Shown here: positions 37,335 to 47,287 of the stretch, in pieces | Numbering within the stretch: position 1 is the stretch's first letter | Layout of the letters: the number at the start of each line of letters is the position of its first letter | Source: Methylocystis silviterrae | Lineage (GTDB): Bacteria > Pseudomonadota > Alphaproteobacteria > Rhizobiales > Beijerinckiaceae | DNA length: 64,000 nucleotides | Assembly: GCF_013350005.1 (NCBI RefSeq) | Contig: NZ_JABVWW010000001.1 | Coordinates: 62,001-126,000 of the forward strand | Reading direction: 5' to 3' | Translations under genes and position numbers: made by a program | Notes under the pieces: model-generated | The model's database searches: none | What the model was told of the DNA's origin: nothing | Seen by the model: only the letters and a program-made list of their open reading frames with translations

Positions 37335-37432
37335 ATCGCGACAGGCCTCGCAAGGGCGGCTTTTCTTGAGGGCGGCTTTTCTTGCCGGGGCCGCCATGTT
37401 AGCGAAACTCCAGCATATCCCGTGAGAAAGCT

Positions 37433-38737
37433 ATGACGCAGGCATTCCGCAGCGAGCCGCAGGCAGGCGGCGCAGACGCGACGCTGAGCGACTCGTTTGT
37501 CGCGCTGGGGCGCGCCGCGCGCGCAGCGGCGCGGGCGGTGGCGCTCGCCTCCACCGACGCCAAGAACAAGGCGTTGCGCACAGCGGCCGGCGAAATTCGC
37601 CGCCAGAGCAACGCCATACTGGCCGCCAATGCGCTCGACGTCGCTGACGCCAAGGCGCGCGGAACGGCGGCGTCTTTCCTCGATCGGCTGACGCTCGATG
37701 CCGCCCGCGTCGAGGCGATCGCCCGTGGACTGGAGGAGATCGCCGATCTGCCGGACCCGGTCGGCCGCGTTCTGGCGAGTTTCGATCGCCCGAACGGCCT
37801 GAAGATCGAGCGTGTCTCAACGCCGCTTGGCGTCATCGGCGTAATCTATGAAAGCCGGCCCAATGTCACCGCCGACGCCGGCGCTCTGTGTCTGAAGGCC
37901 GGCAACGCCGCGATTCTGCGCGGCGGCTCGGAGAGCCTGCGCTCCTCGGCAGCCATTCACGCCTGCCTCGTCGCGGGGCTGAAGGCCGCAGGCCTTCCCG
38001 AAGCGGCGATCTCGCTTGTCGCGACCGCGGACCGCGCCGCCGTTGGCGCGATGCTCGCGGGCCTCGACGGCAATATCGACGTGATCGTGCCGCGCGGCGG
38101 CAAGAGTCTCGTCGCCCGCGTGCAGCAAGAGGCGCGCGTGCCGGTTTTCGCGCATCTCGAGGGCATCGTGCATGTTTTCGTGCATAAGGACGCCGATCTC
38201 GACATGGCGAAACGCGTGTTGCTCAACGCCAAGATGCGGCGCACCGGCATTTGCGGCGCGGCGGAGACGCTGCTCGTCGACAAGGCCTGCGCCGCGACCC
38301 ACCTTCAGCCGCTCGTTTCGATGCTGATCGATTCAGGCTGCGAAGTGCGCGGCGACCCAGCCTCTCAAGCCGCGGACGCGCGCGTGAGGCCGGCGCGCGA
38401 AGACGACTGGCGCGCCGAATATCTCGACGCCATCATCGCAGCGCGGGTCGTCGACGGGTTAGTGGGCGCGATCGATCACATCGAGACTTACGGCTCGCAT
38501 CACACCGATTGCATTATCACGCGCGACGCCACTGCGGCGCAGCGCTTCATGAACGAGGTTGATTCCGCGATCGTGCTGCACAACGCCTCGACGCAATTCG
38601 CCGACGGCGGCGAGTTCGGCTTTGGCGCCGAGATCGGCATCGCCACGGGCCGTATGCATGCGCGCGGACCCGTCGGCGTCGAACAGCTGACCTCGTTCAA
38701 ATATCGCGTCTACGGCGACGGCCAGGTGCGGGGGTGA
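37433..38737 (+). CDS. proA: Gamma-glutamyl phosphate reductase
   Basis: ProA, 434 residues, reduces gamma-glutamyl phosphate with NADPH to glutamate semialdehyde in proline synthesis. Signatures are [56 protein letters not shown], the catalytic cysteine in [17 protein letters not shown], and [30 protein letters not shown] at the C-terminus. In most relatives proB precedes and nadD follows directly; here higBA separates proA from nadD. Confidence 0.97.
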   Translation: MTQAFRSEPQAGGADATLSDSFVALGRAARAAARAVALASTDAKNKALRTAAGEIRRQSNAILAANALDVADAKARGTAASFLDRLTLDAARVEAIARGLEEIADLPDPVGRVLASFDRPNGLKIERVSTPLGVIGVIYESRPNVTADAGALCLKAGNAAILRGGSESLRSSAAIHACLVAGLKAAGLPEAAISLVATADRAAVGAMLAGLDGNIDVIVPRGGKSLVARVQQEARVPVFAHLEGIVHVFVHKDADLDMAKRVLLNAKMRRTGICGAAETLLVDKACAATHLQPLVSMLIDSGCEVRGDPASQAADARVRPAREDDWRAEYLDAIIAARVVDGLVGAIDHIETYGSHHTDCIITRDATAAQRFMNEVDSAIVLHNASTQFADGGEFGFGAEIGIATGRMHARGPVGVEQLTSFKYRVYGDGQVRG

Positions 38738-38908
38738 GTGGCGAAGCCAAATCTGAAGAGTGACTCTGCCGCGAGCGTGCGCAGTTTCTGAAGGCGTTTT
38801 GAGCGCCGGTTCGCTTTCCGCTATCGGCATATGACGGTTTCCCACGACTGTTCGATCGGCCGCCGAAGCGCTCTTTCCTCCTGTTTCGCTTGCGCTGGCA
38901 ATTGAAGC

Positions 38909-38930
38909 GTATAACGTTATGCGTTATAAA
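38909..38930 (+). promoter_or_regulatory. Candidate higBA operator/promoter
   Basis: ATAACGTTAT at 38911-38920 is a perfect palindrome, and a second half-site GCGTTATAA follows at 38921-38929. The TATAAC and TTATAAA words can serve as -10 elements. The site ends six bases before the higB ATG and no ribosome site is visible between them, so the transcript may be leaderless. HigA-type antitoxins repress their own promoter through such sites. Confidence 0.6.
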
Positions 38931-38935
38931 TTTTC

Positions 38936-39220
38936 ATGATCAGGAGTTTCGCTGACTCCGAGACTGAATCGATCTGGTCGGGTCATCGCAGCCGCAGGCT
39001 GCCGCCTGACATTCAGGCCGTGGCTCTGCGCAAACTGCGCCTGCTCAATCAAGCGCGCATATTGAACGATTTGCGCGTCCCGCCGGGCAATCGTCTTGAG
39101 GCGCTGAAAGGCGATCGGTTCGGCCAGCATTCAATCAGGATCAATGACCAATGGCGCGTCTGTTTTATCTGGATCGAGGGAGGGCCGTCCGATGTCACGA
39201 TCGTCGACTACCATGACTGA
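38936..39220 (+). CDS. higB: HigB-type toxin (RelE/ParE superfamily)
   Basis: A 94-residue ribosome-dependent mRNA interferase of the HigB-1 subtype. The sequence MIRSFADSETESIWSGHRSRRLP, IQAVALRKLRLLNQARILNDLRVPPGNRLEALKGDRFGQHSI and RINDQWRVCFIW, ending VDYHD, is the standard form with conserved Arg/Asn/Gln/Trp and terminal Tyr/His. The antitoxin gene overlaps its 3' end. The gene order toxin-antitoxin is typical of hig. No Shine-Dalgarno precedes the ATG. Confidence 0.93.
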   Translation: MIRSFADSETESIWSGHRSRRLPPDIQAVALRKLRLLNQARILNDLRVPPGNRLEALKGDRFGQHSIRINDQWRVCFIWIEGGPSDVTIVDYHD

Positions 39221-39506
39221 GCTGTTGCCCAACCCGACCCCGGGCGAAATTCTTGCCGAGGAATTTTTGAAGCCGATGGGACTGAGCCAGAATGCGCTCG
39301 CGCGCGCCATTCGCGTGCCGCCCCGCCGCATCAATGAGATCGTTCTTGGCAGGCGCGCGATCACCGCCGACACGGATTTGCGTCTGGCGCGATATTTCAG
39401 GATTTCGGAAGGCTTCTTTCTCGGGCTGCAGGCGGACTATGACCTTATGGCCCGGCGCCGGCAGATCGGCTCCGAGCTCGGCGCGATCGAGCCGCGCGCC
39501 GCCTGA
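39192..39506 (+). CDS. higA: HigA-type antitoxin (XRE-family HTH)
   Basis: A 104-residue antitoxin and autorepressor with a helix-turn-helix domain: LPNPTPGEILAEEFLKPMGLSQNALARAIRVPPRRINEIVLGRRAITADTDLRLARYF, then a tail FLGLQADYDLMARRR typical of HigA. The ATG at 39192 has GGGAGG eight bases upstream but lies inside higB; the ATG at 39213, which overlaps the higB stop, is the other possibility. Both give translational coupling. The pair looks intact and functional. Confidence 0.92.
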   Translation: MSRSSTTMTELLPNPTPGEILAEEFLKPMGLSQNALARAIRVPPRRINEIVLGRRAITADTDLRLARYFRISEGFFLGLQADYDLMARRRQIGSELGAIEPRAA

Positions 39507-39548
39507 GAACGCTTGATCTAACCCAAGCTTGCGCCGCATATCGGCTCG

Positions 39549-40157
39549 ATGACTTCCACCCCCGTCCGTCTCCCGCCTCACGCGCCCGGCATGCGCATCG
39601 GTCTCTTTGGCGGCTCGTTCGATCCGCCGCATGAGGGCCATGCGCTGGTCTCGCGCGTGGCGCTGACGCGCCTGAAGCTCGATCGGCTGTGGTGGATCGT
39701 CTCGCCCGGCAATCCGCTCAAGGACGCAAGCGAACTGCCGTCGATTGACGCGCGAATAGCGGCGGCGAAAAAAATCCTGCGCGATCCGCGAGTCGCATTC
39801 ACCGGATTCGAGGCTGAGATCGGCGCACGCTACACTTGCGACACGCTCGAATTCCTGCACGCGCATTGTCCGGGCGTGCGCTTCGTCTGGATCATGGGCG
39901 CGGATAATCTATTGCAGTTTCATCGCTGGCGGCGATGGAAGGACATTGCGCGGACGACGCCGATCGCTGTCATCGACCGGCCGGGCGCGACGCTCAAAGC
40001 CGCCAACGCAAAGGCGGCGGTCTTCTTTGAGCGCGCGCGGCTGTCCGAGCACGACGCCGGTATCCTCGCCGTGACGCCCCCGCCGGCTATCGTCTACCTG
40101 CACGGGCCGAGACTCGAGCATTCGTCGACAGAACTGCGCGCAGGAACGCGTTCATAA
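39549..40157 (+). CDS. nadD: Nicotinate-nucleotide adenylyltransferase
   Basis: NadD, 202 residues, adenylates nicotinate mononucleotide in NAD synthesis. Nucleotidyltransferase motif GLFGGSFDPPHEGH lies near residue 18, WWIVSPGNPLKD and FVWIMGADNLLQFHRWRRW follow, and the C-terminal HSSTELR corresponds to the ISSTxIR signature. An alternative ATG (MRIGLFGG) starts 14 codons later. rsfS, the usual next gene, is not present downstream. Confidence 0.94.
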   Translation: MTSTPVRLPPHAPGMRIGLFGGSFDPPHEGHALVSRVALTRLKLDRLWWIVSPGNPLKDASELPSIDARIAAAKKILRDPRVAFTGFEAEIGARYTCDTLEFLHAHCPGVRFVWIMGADNLLQFHRWRRWKDIARTTPIAVIDRPGATLKAANAKAAVFFERARLSEHDAGILAVTPPPAIVYLHGPRLEHSSTELRAGTRS

Positions 40158-40227
40158 CCGCGCTCCGGTTTCTTGATTTGACGCAATTTCGGACGCTCCG
40201 GCTTCGCCTTCGGCGGAGAATGCTTCC

Positions 40228-40548
40228 TTATTTGCGCTCGAAGAGCGGCAATATCCAGCGCTTATAGGCCCAGAAGCTCAGAGGAATGCCGACGAAGATC
40301 GCGACCCACATCAGAGCCGAATTGTCCGTGCTGTGCTCGTAAAAGCCGCCGCCTTCGGTCACGGACTGCGTATAGGGATTGCGCACGAAGAGCGTAATGG
40401 CGAATGAGCCGATGACGATCAGCGCGGTCGCGATGTAGAGGCTGCGTGGAATTACGAACTTGGGCAGCTGCGGCTGCGTCGGCCTATCGGGCATTGGCGC
40501 CGGGGTTTCCTGCGGCGGCGTGCCCTTGTCTTGCGGTTCTTCGGTCAT
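40228..40548 (-). CDS. Small two-helix membrane protein, function unknown
   Basis: A 106-residue protein with a Pro-rich cytosolic N-terminus (~30 residues), transmembrane helices at about 37-55 (LYIATALIVIGSFAITLFV) and 79-95 (ALMWVAIFVGIPLSFWAY), and a short loop with YTQSVTEGGGFYEHST. GGGAG lies nine bases before the ATG at 40548. No family is recognised. It lies 46 bases downstream of rimO on the same strand and may be cotranscribed. Confidence 0.7.
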   Translation of the reverse strand: MTEEPQDKGTPPQETPAPMPDRPTQPQLPKFVIPRSLYIATALIVIGSFAITLFVRNPYTQSVTEGGGFYEHSTDNSALMWVAIFVGIPLSFWAYKRWILPLFERK

Positions 40549-40594
40549 GGCGCTTCTCTCCCAAATCTATCCTTGGCTCCAATATAGGGCTGCC

Positions 40595-41944
40595 CTAGGT
40601 CGCTGCGCCATAGACGTCATAGGCCTCCGAGCGTTCAATTTTCGCCGTGACAATGTCACCCACGCGCAGCGGGCGCCGCGACGCGACAAAGGCCGCGCCG
40701 TCGATCTGCGGCGCGTCGGCCTTGGTGCGGCCCTTGGCAAGCGCGCCAGAAGGTCCGCCGCCCGGTTCGTCAATGATGATCGAAAGACGCTTGCCGATCT
40801 TGCGCTTCATCAGCCGCGCGCTGATCGCGTGCTGTTTCTCCATGAAGCGCTTCCAGCGCGTCTCCTTCACGTCGTCGGGGACGGCAGGTAGGCCAAGCGC
40901 CTCGGCCGGCGCGCCGGCGACAGGCTCATATTTGAAGGCGCCCGCGCGGTCGATCTCGGCCTCCTCCAGCCAATCCAAGAGATAGTCGAAATCCGCGTCA
41001 GTCTCGCCGGGAAAGCCGACGATGAACGTCGATCGCAGCGCGAGGTCGGGACACGCCTCGCGCCAAGCGAGAATGCGCGCCAGGGTCTTCTCCTCATTCG
41101 CGGGGCGTTTCATGGCCTTCAGCACGTTCGGCGCGGCGTGCTGAAAAGGAATGTCGAGATAGGGAAGGATTTTCCCCTCCGCCATCAATGGCATCACCTC
41201 GTCGACATGAGGATAGGGATAGACGTAGTGCAGGCGGACCCAAAGGCCGAGATCGCCAAGTTCGCGCGCAAGATCGAGAAAGCGCGCGCGCACGCTACGG
41301 TCGCCGAACATGCTCTCGGCGTAGCGAATGTCGCGGCCGTAGGCGCTCGTGTCCTGCGAAATGACGAGCAGCTCCTTGACGCCGGCGCGTGCGAGCTTCT
41401 CCGCTTCGCGCAGCACGTCGGCGGCCGGCCGCGAGACGAGCGGCCCGCGCAAATGCGGGATGATGCAGAAGGAGCAGCTGTTGTCGCAGCCTTCCGAGAT
41501 TTTCAGATAGGCGTAGTGGCGCGGCGTGAGCTTCACGCCCTGTTCGGGAAGAAGATCGACAAACGGGTCATGCGCGGGCGCGGCCGCCCGATGTACGGCG
41601 TCGAGGACGCTCTCATATTGCTGCGGGCCGGTGATCGCCAGCACTTGCGGGAAGCGCGTCGTAATCGCTTCGGGCTCGGCGCCCATGCAGCCGGTGACGA
41701 TCACCTTGCCGTTTTCGTTCAGCGCAGCGCCGATCGCTTCGAGCGACTCCGCCTTGGCGCTATCGAGGAAGCCGCATGTGTTGACGATGACGACGTCGGC
41801 CCCGGCGTGGCTGCGAGACAGCTCGTAGCCTTCGGCGCGCAGCCGCGTGATGATCCGTTCGCTATCGACGAGGGCCTTCGGACAGCCGAGCGAGACGAAG
41901 GAGACGCGCGGGCCGGCGCTCAGCGGCCTCTGTTGTTCCTGCAT
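40595..41944 (-). CDS. rimO: Ribosomal protein S12 methylthiotransferase RimO
   Basis: RimO, 449 residues, a radical SAM methylthiotransferase that modifies Asp89 of ribosomal protein S12. The N-terminal UPF0004 domain begins [18 protein letters not shown] with the auxiliary cluster cysteines (also NTCGFLDSA and GCMGAEPE). The radical SAM cluster is [17 protein letters not shown]. The TRAM domain ends the protein ([21 protein letters not shown]). The ATG at 41944 has AAGGGG four bases upstream and is preferred to 41959. Confidence 0.95.
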   Translation of the reverse strand: MQEQQRPLSAGPRVSFVSLGCPKALVDSERIITRLRAEGYELSRSHAGADVVIVNTCGFLDSAKAESLEAIGAALNENGKVIVTGCMGAEPEAITTRFPQVLAITGPQQYESVLDAVHRAAAPAHDPFVDLLPEQGVKLTPRHYAYLKISEGCDNSCSFCIIPHLRGPLVSRPAADVLREAEKLARAGVKELLVISQDTSAYGRDIRYAESMFGDRSVRARFLDLARELGDLGLWVRLHYVYPYPHVDEVMPLMAEGKILPYLDIPFQHAAPNVLKAMKRPANEEKTLARILAWREACPDLALRSTFIVGFPGETDADFDYLLDWLEEAEIDRAGAFKYEPVAGAPAEALGLPAVPDDVKETRWKRFMEKQHAISARLMKRKIGKRLSIIIDEPGGGPSGALAKGRTKADAPQIDGAAFVASRRPLRVGDIVTAKIERSEAYDVYGAAT

Positions 41945-42295
41945 GGCGCCCCTTGCCATGCGGCGGCGGACTTTGCAATCGCGGGCTCGGCGTTACGCCG
42001 TCAGTGCGCCAATGAGAGCGAAGAGCGCGGCGGCGGCAAAGATGATAGCGTGGACCGTAAACGCAACTCCGACGAGCCCCGAATTGGTCTAGTTGCGCGC
42101 GATATAAGAAAGAGTTGAGGGCCTTGTTCTGGGAGAGTTTTCGGCGCTGGCGCAAAAAAGCCAATAAGTCAGCGACGATGAGCGCCCTTGCCGGAGTTCA
42201 AAAAAGAAAAATTTGCGCTCGGCCTGAGCCGCTCTTAATGAATAGCGCCTCGCTACGAGCTTCAGCCACGCCGTCTCAGAAGGAAGCGCCACGTC
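41945..42295. other. 351-base intergenic region rimO to fabH
   Basis: Divergent promoters for rimO and fabH must lie here. On the minus strand 41993-42088 an open frame without any start codon encodes a hydrophobic stretch (LVGVAFTVHAIIFAAAALFA and six more residues to a TAA), bounded upstream by TAG at 42089-42091. It may be a decayed small membrane-protein gene. I see no RNA gene or terminator. Confidence 0.3.
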
Positions 42296-43279
42296 TTGAC
42301 GAATTCCATAGTTCTCGGAACTGGGTCTTATGCGCCGCAGCGCGTCATCTCCAATGCCGACCTCGAGAAAATCGTCAGGACGAACAATGAGTGGATCGTC
42401 AGCCGCACCGGCATCAAAGAGCGCCGAGTGGCCGCAGAAGATGAGGCCACATCGGATCTGGCGGCGGCCGCAGGGCGCGAGGCGCTGCAGTTCGCTGGCG
42501 TAAAGCCGGACGACGTCGACATGATCGTCGTGTGCACGGTGACAGGCGATGCGCCGACGCCGTCCTGCGCGTCGTTTGTTCAGGCGCAGCTCGGCGCGAA
42601 GAACGCTTTCGCTTTCGACGTCGGCGCGGCCTGCGCCGGCTCTCTTTACGGTCTGTCCATCGCCGACCAGTTCATCAGAACCGGCAAGGTGAAGCGCGCG
42701 CTGGTGATTGGCGCCGAGACTCTCAGCCGTTTCGTCGATTGGACCAATCGCGAGACATGCGTGCTGTTTGGCGACGCCGCTGGCGCAATTTTGCTCGGCG
42801 CCAGCGAAGAGGAAGGGCGCGGCCTGCTCGCCGCGAGCCTGCGCACGGACGGTTCAATGACGGGCATTCTCGGCATCTATGGCGGCGGCAGCCGCCGCCC
42901 GCCATCTGCCGAAATGCTCGAAGAAAAGGCCGGCAAAATCAAGATGCGCGGGCGCGAGGTCTATAGGGTGGCGACGCGGCTGTTGCCTGAAGTGGTCGGC
43001 GACACGCTCGAAGCCGCCGGTCTGACCGCAGCCGACGTCGATCACGTGATCGCCCACCAGGCCAACAAGCGCATCATCGAGTCCGCGATGCAGAATCTCG
43101 GCGTTCCGTTCGAGAAATGCTGGATCAACATTGACCGCTACGGCAATACGTCGAGCGCCTCGATGCCGATCACGCTCGATGAGGCCAATCGCGCCGGAAA
43201 GCTGAAAAAGGGCGACGTCATCGCGATGATGGCGATCGGCGCGGGAATGACCTGGGGCGGCGCAGTGCTGCGCTGGTAG
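42296..43279 (+). CDS. fabH: 3-oxoacyl-ACP synthase III
   Basis: FabH, 327 residues, condenses acetyl-CoA with malonyl-ACP to start fatty-acid synthesis. The catalytic triad is visible: Cys113 in GAACAGSLYG, His254 in VIAHQANKRI and Asn284 in YGNTSSASM. It starts at a TTG (42296) with a distant AAGGAAG. The gene stands alone, without plsX or ihfA, which usually flank fabH in this order, so this may be a second fabH-like copy with another acyl preference. Confidence 0.92.
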   Translation: MTNSIVLGTGSYAPQRVISNADLEKIVRTNNEWIVSRTGIKERRVAAEDEATSDLAAAAGREALQFAGVKPDDVDMIVVCTVTGDAPTPSCASFVQAQLGAKNAFAFDVGAACAGSLYGLSIADQFIRTGKVKRALVIGAETLSRFVDWTNRETCVLFGDAAGAILLGASEEEGRGLLAASLRTDGSMTGILGIYGGGSRRPPSAEMLEEKAGKIKMRGREVYRVATRLLPEVVGDTLEAAGLTAADVDHVIAHQANKRIIESAMQNLGVPFEKCWINIDRYGNTSSASMPITLDEANRAGKLKKGDVIAMMAIGAGMTWGGAVLRW

Positions 43280-43366
43280 GCGCTTCCTTTCGCGGCCCGT
43301 CCAACTCCAAACTTCACTGACGCCAAACAGGCCAGCTCGACGCCGGCTTTTTCGCCTTGCCCCATA

Positions 43367-43396
43367 AGTCTACTCATGCTAGCGTTTTTATAGACT
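43367..43396 (+). promoter_or_regulatory. Inverted AGTCTA/TAGACT motif upstream of sulfate importer
   Basis: AGTCTA at 43367-43372 and TAGACT at 43391-43396 form an inverted pair just upstream of the ribosome site (GGAGAGG) of the sulfate-binding protein gene. The same half-sites, GTCTACT and TATAGAC, recur at 48189-48207 near the porin gene. A shared operator is possible. Confidence 0.4.
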
Positions 43397-43413
43397 ATTG
43401 GAGAGGCGTCACC

Positions 43414-44451
43414 ATGAGCGAGAATTTGCAGAAGAGTCTGGGTCTGGGGATTTTAGGGGGCTTGGTTGCGCTTACGATGCTGGCGAGCGCGCATTCTCAA
43501 GCGGGGCAGACGTTCCTGAACGTCTCATATGACCCGACGCGCGAACTCTACAAGGCGATCAACCCCGCTTTCGCGGCGGACTGGAAAGCCCGGACCGGCG
43601 AAACAATCGAGCTTCAGGCGTCGCATGGCGGCTCTGGCGCGCAGGCGCGCGGCGTGATCGAGGGGCTGAACGCTGATGTCGTGACGCTGGCGCTCGCGGC
43701 CGACATCGACGCGATCGCCAGCAAGAGCGGCAAAATTCCGGTCGATTGGCAAAAGCGCCGACCGAATAACTCGTCGCCCTATACGTCGACGATCGTGTTT
43801 CTCGTCCGCAAGGGCAATCCGAAAGCCGTCAAGGATTGGGACGATCTGGCAAAGCCCGGCGTCGCCGTGATCACGCCCAACCCCAAGACGTCCGGCGGCG
43901 CGCGTTGGAATTATCTCGCGGCCTGGGGCTATGGGCTGAAGAAGTTCGGCGGCGACGAAGCCAAGACCAAAGATTTCGTCAAGGCGATCTACAAGAACGC
44001 CCCGGTCATGGACACGGGCGCGCGAGGCTCGACGATCACTTTCGCCCAGCGCGGCATCGGCGACGTGCTCCTTGCTTGGGAGAACGAAGCCTTCCTTGCG
44101 CTGAAGGAATTCGGCGCTGACAAGTTCGAGATCGTGACGCCGCCGCAGTCCATTCTGGCCGAGCCGCCGGTCGCGGTCGTCGACGCCAACGCCGACGCCA
44201 AAGGCAACAGGCAGCTCGCGGAAGCCTATCTCGACTTCCTCTATTCGCCGCCGGCGCAGGCGATCATTGCGCGCAATTTCTATCGTCCCGTTCATCCCGA
44301 ATATGCGGCGAAGGACGACGTAAAGAAATTCGCCAAGATCGATTTCATCACCGTCGATAAAAGTTTCGGCGGCTGGGCGGCGGCGCAAAAGAAGCATTTC
44401 GCCGACGGCGGCATTTTCGACGAGATTCAGAAACAAGAGCTGACAAGGTGA
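43414..44451 (+). CDS. Sulfate ABC transporter substrate-binding protein
   Basis: Periplasmic sulfate/thiosulfate-binding protein of 345 residues (Sbp/CysP type). After a signal peptide ([19 protein letters not shown]) the mature protein contains [69 protein letters not shown] and [15 protein letters not shown], the signature of this family. GGAGAGG seven bases before the ATG at 43414 fixes the start; the longer frame to 43357 is not supported. It overlaps cysT by four bases and heads the importer operon. Confidence 0.94.
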   Translation: MSENLQKSLGLGILGGLVALTMLASAHSQAGQTFLNVSYDPTRELYKAINPAFAADWKARTGETIELQASHGGSGAQARGVIEGLNADVVTLALAADIDAIASKSGKIPVDWQKRRPNNSSPYTSTIVFLVRKGNPKAVKDWDDLAKPGVAVITPNPKTSGGARWNYLAAWGYGLKKFGGDEAKTKDFVKAIYKNAPVMDTGARGSTITFAQRGIGDVLLAWENEAFLALKEFGADKFEIVTPPQSILAEPPVAVVDANADAKGNRQLAEAYLDFLYSPPAQAIIARNFYRPVHPEYAAKDDVKKFAKIDFITVDKSFGGWAAAQKKHFADGGIFDEIQKQELTR

Positions 44452-45311
44452 CCTCCCCGAGCCTTGTCGGCAAAAACGCTCGGCGCTTCACAGCGCCGAG
44501 CGTCATTCCAGGCTTCGGCCTGACCTTCGGCTATACGCTGATCTATCTTGGCCTCATTGTCCTCTTTCCGCTCGCGACGCTCATCTGGCAGTCATCGGGA
44601 CTGGGATTCTCCGGCCTCTATGAGATCGCCTCGGAGCCGCGCGTCGCCGCGTCGCTGCGCACGACGTTCTTCATTTCCTTCGCCGCGGCGGTCGTCGACC
44701 TGTTCTTTGGCCTCATCGTCGCCTGGGTGCTCACAAGATACGATTTTCCCGGCCGTCGACTGCTCGATGCATTCGTCGATCTGCCCTTCGCGCTGCCGAC
44801 GGCCGTGGCCGGCATCTCGCTTGCGGCGCTCTATTCGCCGAATGGCTGGTTTGGCGCGCCGCTCGCCGATTACGATATCAAGATCGCCTTCACCCGCTGG
44901 GGCATTCTGGTCGCGCTCATCTTCATCGGTCTGCCGTTCGTCGTGCGCACCGTGCAACCGATTATTTCGGAACTTGAAGCGGAGCTGGAGGAGGCCTCCG
45001 CCACTCTTGGCGCGGGCAGGCTGCAAACCGTCATCCGTGTGATGCTGCCGCCCCTGGCGCCGGCGCTGCTCACCGGCTTCGCGCTCGCCTTCGCCAGATC
45101 CATTGGCGAATATGGGTCGGTGATCTTCATCGCCGGCAATATCGCTTACGTCTCCGAGATCGCGCCGCTGCTCATCGTCGTGAAGCTAGAACAATATGAT
45201 GTCCCGGGCGCGACCGGAATCGCGACGATCATGCTGGCGATTTCCTTTGCCGCGCTGCTTCTTATCAATCTGGTCCAGGCATGGAGCCGCAGGAGATTCG
45301 GCCATGTCTGA
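44448..45311 (+). CDS. cysT: Sulfate ABC transporter permease CysT
   Basis: Inner-membrane permease of 287 residues with six transmembrane helices ([37 protein letters not shown] and others) and the EAA loop [34 protein letters not shown] that contacts the ATPase. It forms a heterodimer with CysW. The GTG start (44448) overlaps the stop of the binding-protein gene as GTGA. Confidence 0.94.
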   Translation: MTSPSLVGKNARRFTAPSVIPGFGLTFGYTLIYLGLIVLFPLATLIWQSSGLGFSGLYEIASEPRVAASLRTTFFISFAAAVVDLFFGLIVAWVLTRYDFPGRRLLDAFVDLPFALPTAVAGISLAALYSPNGWFGAPLADYDIKIAFTRWGILVALIFIGLPFVVRTVQPIISELEAELEEASATLGAGRLQTVIRVMLPPLAPALLTGFALAFARSIGEYGSVIFIAGNIAYVSEIAPLLIVVKLEQYDVPGATGIATIMLAISFAALLLINLVQAWSRRRFGHV

Positions 45312-46194
45312 GATCGCGATCACGTCCAGCGGCCGCGATCGCGGCGTCAAATTCCGGCCGGTCACGCACGACTCGGCGTTTGCGCGCTACGCGCTTATTG
45401 CGACCGCGGTGCTGTTTCTCGCCATCTTTCTTTTGGCGCCGCTTGCAATCGTCTTCGTTGAAGCCTTCAGCAAAGGGATCGGACCCTTTCTTGCGGCGTT
45501 TGACGATCCAGACGCGCGCGCCGCGATCCGTCTGACGCTTCTTGTCGCGGCGATCGCTGTGCCGGCCAATCTTGTGTTCGGACTCGCAGCGTCCTGGTCG
45601 ATCGCCAAATTTTCCTTTCCCGGCAAGAGCGTTCTCATCACGCTGATTGATCTTCCGTTCTCCGTATCGCCGGTCGTCGCCGGCCTCGTCTATGTGCTGG
45701 TGTTTGGCGGCCAGGGCCTCTTCGGCCCATGGCTCGCCGCTCACGGCGTGCAGATCATTTTTGCCGTGCCCGGCATCGTGCTGGCGACCATCTTCGTCAC
45801 CTTTCCTTTCGTTGCGCGCGAACTCATTCCGTTGATGGAGGAGCAGGGCAAGATTGAGGAGGAAGCGGCGCTCACGCTCGGCGCCTCCGGCTTCAAGACT
45901 TTTCTGACCGTGACGCTGCCCAACATCAAATGGGGCCTGCTGTACGGCGTGCTGCTGTGTAACGCCCGCGCCATGGGCGAGTTCGGCGCCGTTTCGGTCG
46001 TATCGGGCCACATACGCGGCTTGACCAACACAATTCCGCTTCAGGTGGAGATACTCTACAATGAGTACAATAATGTCGCCGCTTTCGCGCTCGCGGTTCT
46101 TCTTGCAGGCTTGGCGCTTGTCACACTCGGGCTCAAGACGTTTCTCGAATGGCGGCACGCCGACGCGCTCTCCGGACGCGCTCGCCGCCACTGA
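45304..46194 (+). CDS. cysW: Sulfate ABC transporter permease CysW
   Basis: Second permease, 296 residues, six transmembrane helices ([61 protein letters not shown]) and the EAA loop [38 protein letters not shown]. The ATG at 45304 overlaps the end of cysT by eight bases. Its C-terminus runs into the start region of the ATPase gene. Confidence 0.94.
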   Translation: MSEIAITSSGRDRGVKFRPVTHDSAFARYALIATAVLFLAIFLLAPLAIVFVEAFSKGIGPFLAAFDDPDARAAIRLTLLVAAIAVPANLVFGLAASWSIAKFSFPGKSVLITLIDLPFSVSPVVAGLVYVLVFGGQGLFGPWLAAHGVQIIFAVPGIVLATIFVTFPFVARELIPLMEEQGKIEEEAALTLGASGFKTFLTVTLPNIKWGLLYGVLLCNARAMGEFGAVSVVSGHIRGLTNTIPLQVEILYNEYNNVAAFALAVLLAGLALVTLGLKTFLEWRHADALSGRARRH

Positions 46195-47287
46195 AGGAAG
46201 TAAGCGCGGAACTTCCATTCGCATCGAGGGAGTCGAGCAGGATTTCGGCGCCTTTCCGGCCTTGCGCGACGTCAGCCTCGACATTCAGCCTGGCGAACTC
46301 GTCGCGCTGCTTGGCCCCTCGGGCTCCGGCAAGACGACGTTGCTGCGGGTGATCGCGGGCCTCAATTCTCCCGATCGCGGGCGCGTTCTGTTCGACGGCG
46401 AGAACGCGACCAATCTCCCCGTGCAGGACCGCCATGTCGGCATGGTGTTTCAGAACTACGCGCTCTTCAAACATATGACCGTCGCCGACAATATCGTCTA
46501 CGGTCTGAGAGTTCGCCCCAGACGCACGCGCCCCTCGCGGGCGGCGATCAAGGCGCGCGTCACGGAGCTTCTGCAGTTCGTGCAGCTTGACGGACTTGGC
46601 GGCCGCTATCCGTCCCAGCTCTCCGGCGGCCAGCGTCAGCGCGTCGCCCTCGCGCGCGCGCTCGCCATCGAACCGCGCGTGCTGCTGCTCGACGAACCTT
46701 TTGGCGCGCTAGACGCGCGCGTGCGCAAGGATTTGCGCCGCTGGCTGCGCGACATCCATAAGCAGACGGGATTGACGACAGTCTTCGTCACGCACGATCA
46801 GGATGAAGCGATGGAGCTCGCGGATCGCGTCGTCGTGCTCAACGAAGGCCGCATCGAACAGATCGGCACGCCTGAAGAGCTTTACGACCGCCCGGCTTCG
46901 CCCTTTGTCATCTCCTTCGTCGGCGAAGCGGTCGCGTTGCCCGTCACCATCGCCGACGGCCACGTAACATTCGGCGGCCGCGAACTGCACATCGATACCC
47001 ACGGCTTGCGCAGCGGGCCGGCGAGAGTCTTCTTCCGCCCGGCAGACATCGCCGTCACGGCGGAAGGGAGCGGCGATCTCGAAGGACGCGTCGAGAGCCT
47101 GCGACGCACGCCTGCCGGCGTTCGCGCCACGATCGCCATCGACGGCTATGATCAAACGCTCGAAATTGACTCGCCGCTCGACCGTTCGGCTTCGCTCGGC
47201 GGCCGCGTCCCGCTTTCGCTCGCGAAAGCCCGCATCTTTCCGGCCGACGAGAATGGCGACTATGTCGACGCCGGAGACGGCATTTGA
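46118..47287 (+). CDS. cysA: Sulfate/thiosulfate ABC transporter ATP-binding protein CysA
   Basis: ATPase subunit energising sulfate import. Walker A is [20 protein letters not shown]-loop [13 protein letters not shown], signature [16 protein letters not shown], Walker [13 protein letters not shown] and H-loop [10 protein letters not shown]; a TOBE-like C-terminal domain follows. The start is unclear. The ABC domain begins at [18 protein letters not shown] (46211 on), where no ATG, GTG or TTG exists in frame. In-frame candidates lie inside cysW: TTG at 46118 (used here) and ATG at 46061 with GGAG ten bases upstream, both giving a 33-52 residue extension unlike the family. An ATT at 46217 is a rare alternative. 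Confidence 0.85.
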   Translation: MSHSGSRRFSNGGTPTRSPDALAATEGSKRGTSIRIEGVEQDFGAFPALRDVSLDIQPGELVALLGPSGSGKTTLLRVIAGLNSPDRGRVLFDGENATNLPVQDRHVGMVFQNYALFKHMTVADNIVYGLRVRPRRTRPSRAAIKARVTELLQFVQLDGLGGRYPSQLSGGQRQRVALARALAIEPRVLLLDEPFGALDARVRKDLRRWLRDIHKQTGLTTVFVTHDQDEAMELADRVVVLNEGRIEQIGTPEELYDRPASPFVISFVGEAVALPVTIADGHVTFGGRELHIDTHGLRSGPARVFFRPADIAVTAEGSGDLEGRVESLRRTPAGVRATIAIDGYDQTLEIDSPLDRSASLGGRVPLSLAKARIFPADENGDYVDAGDGI

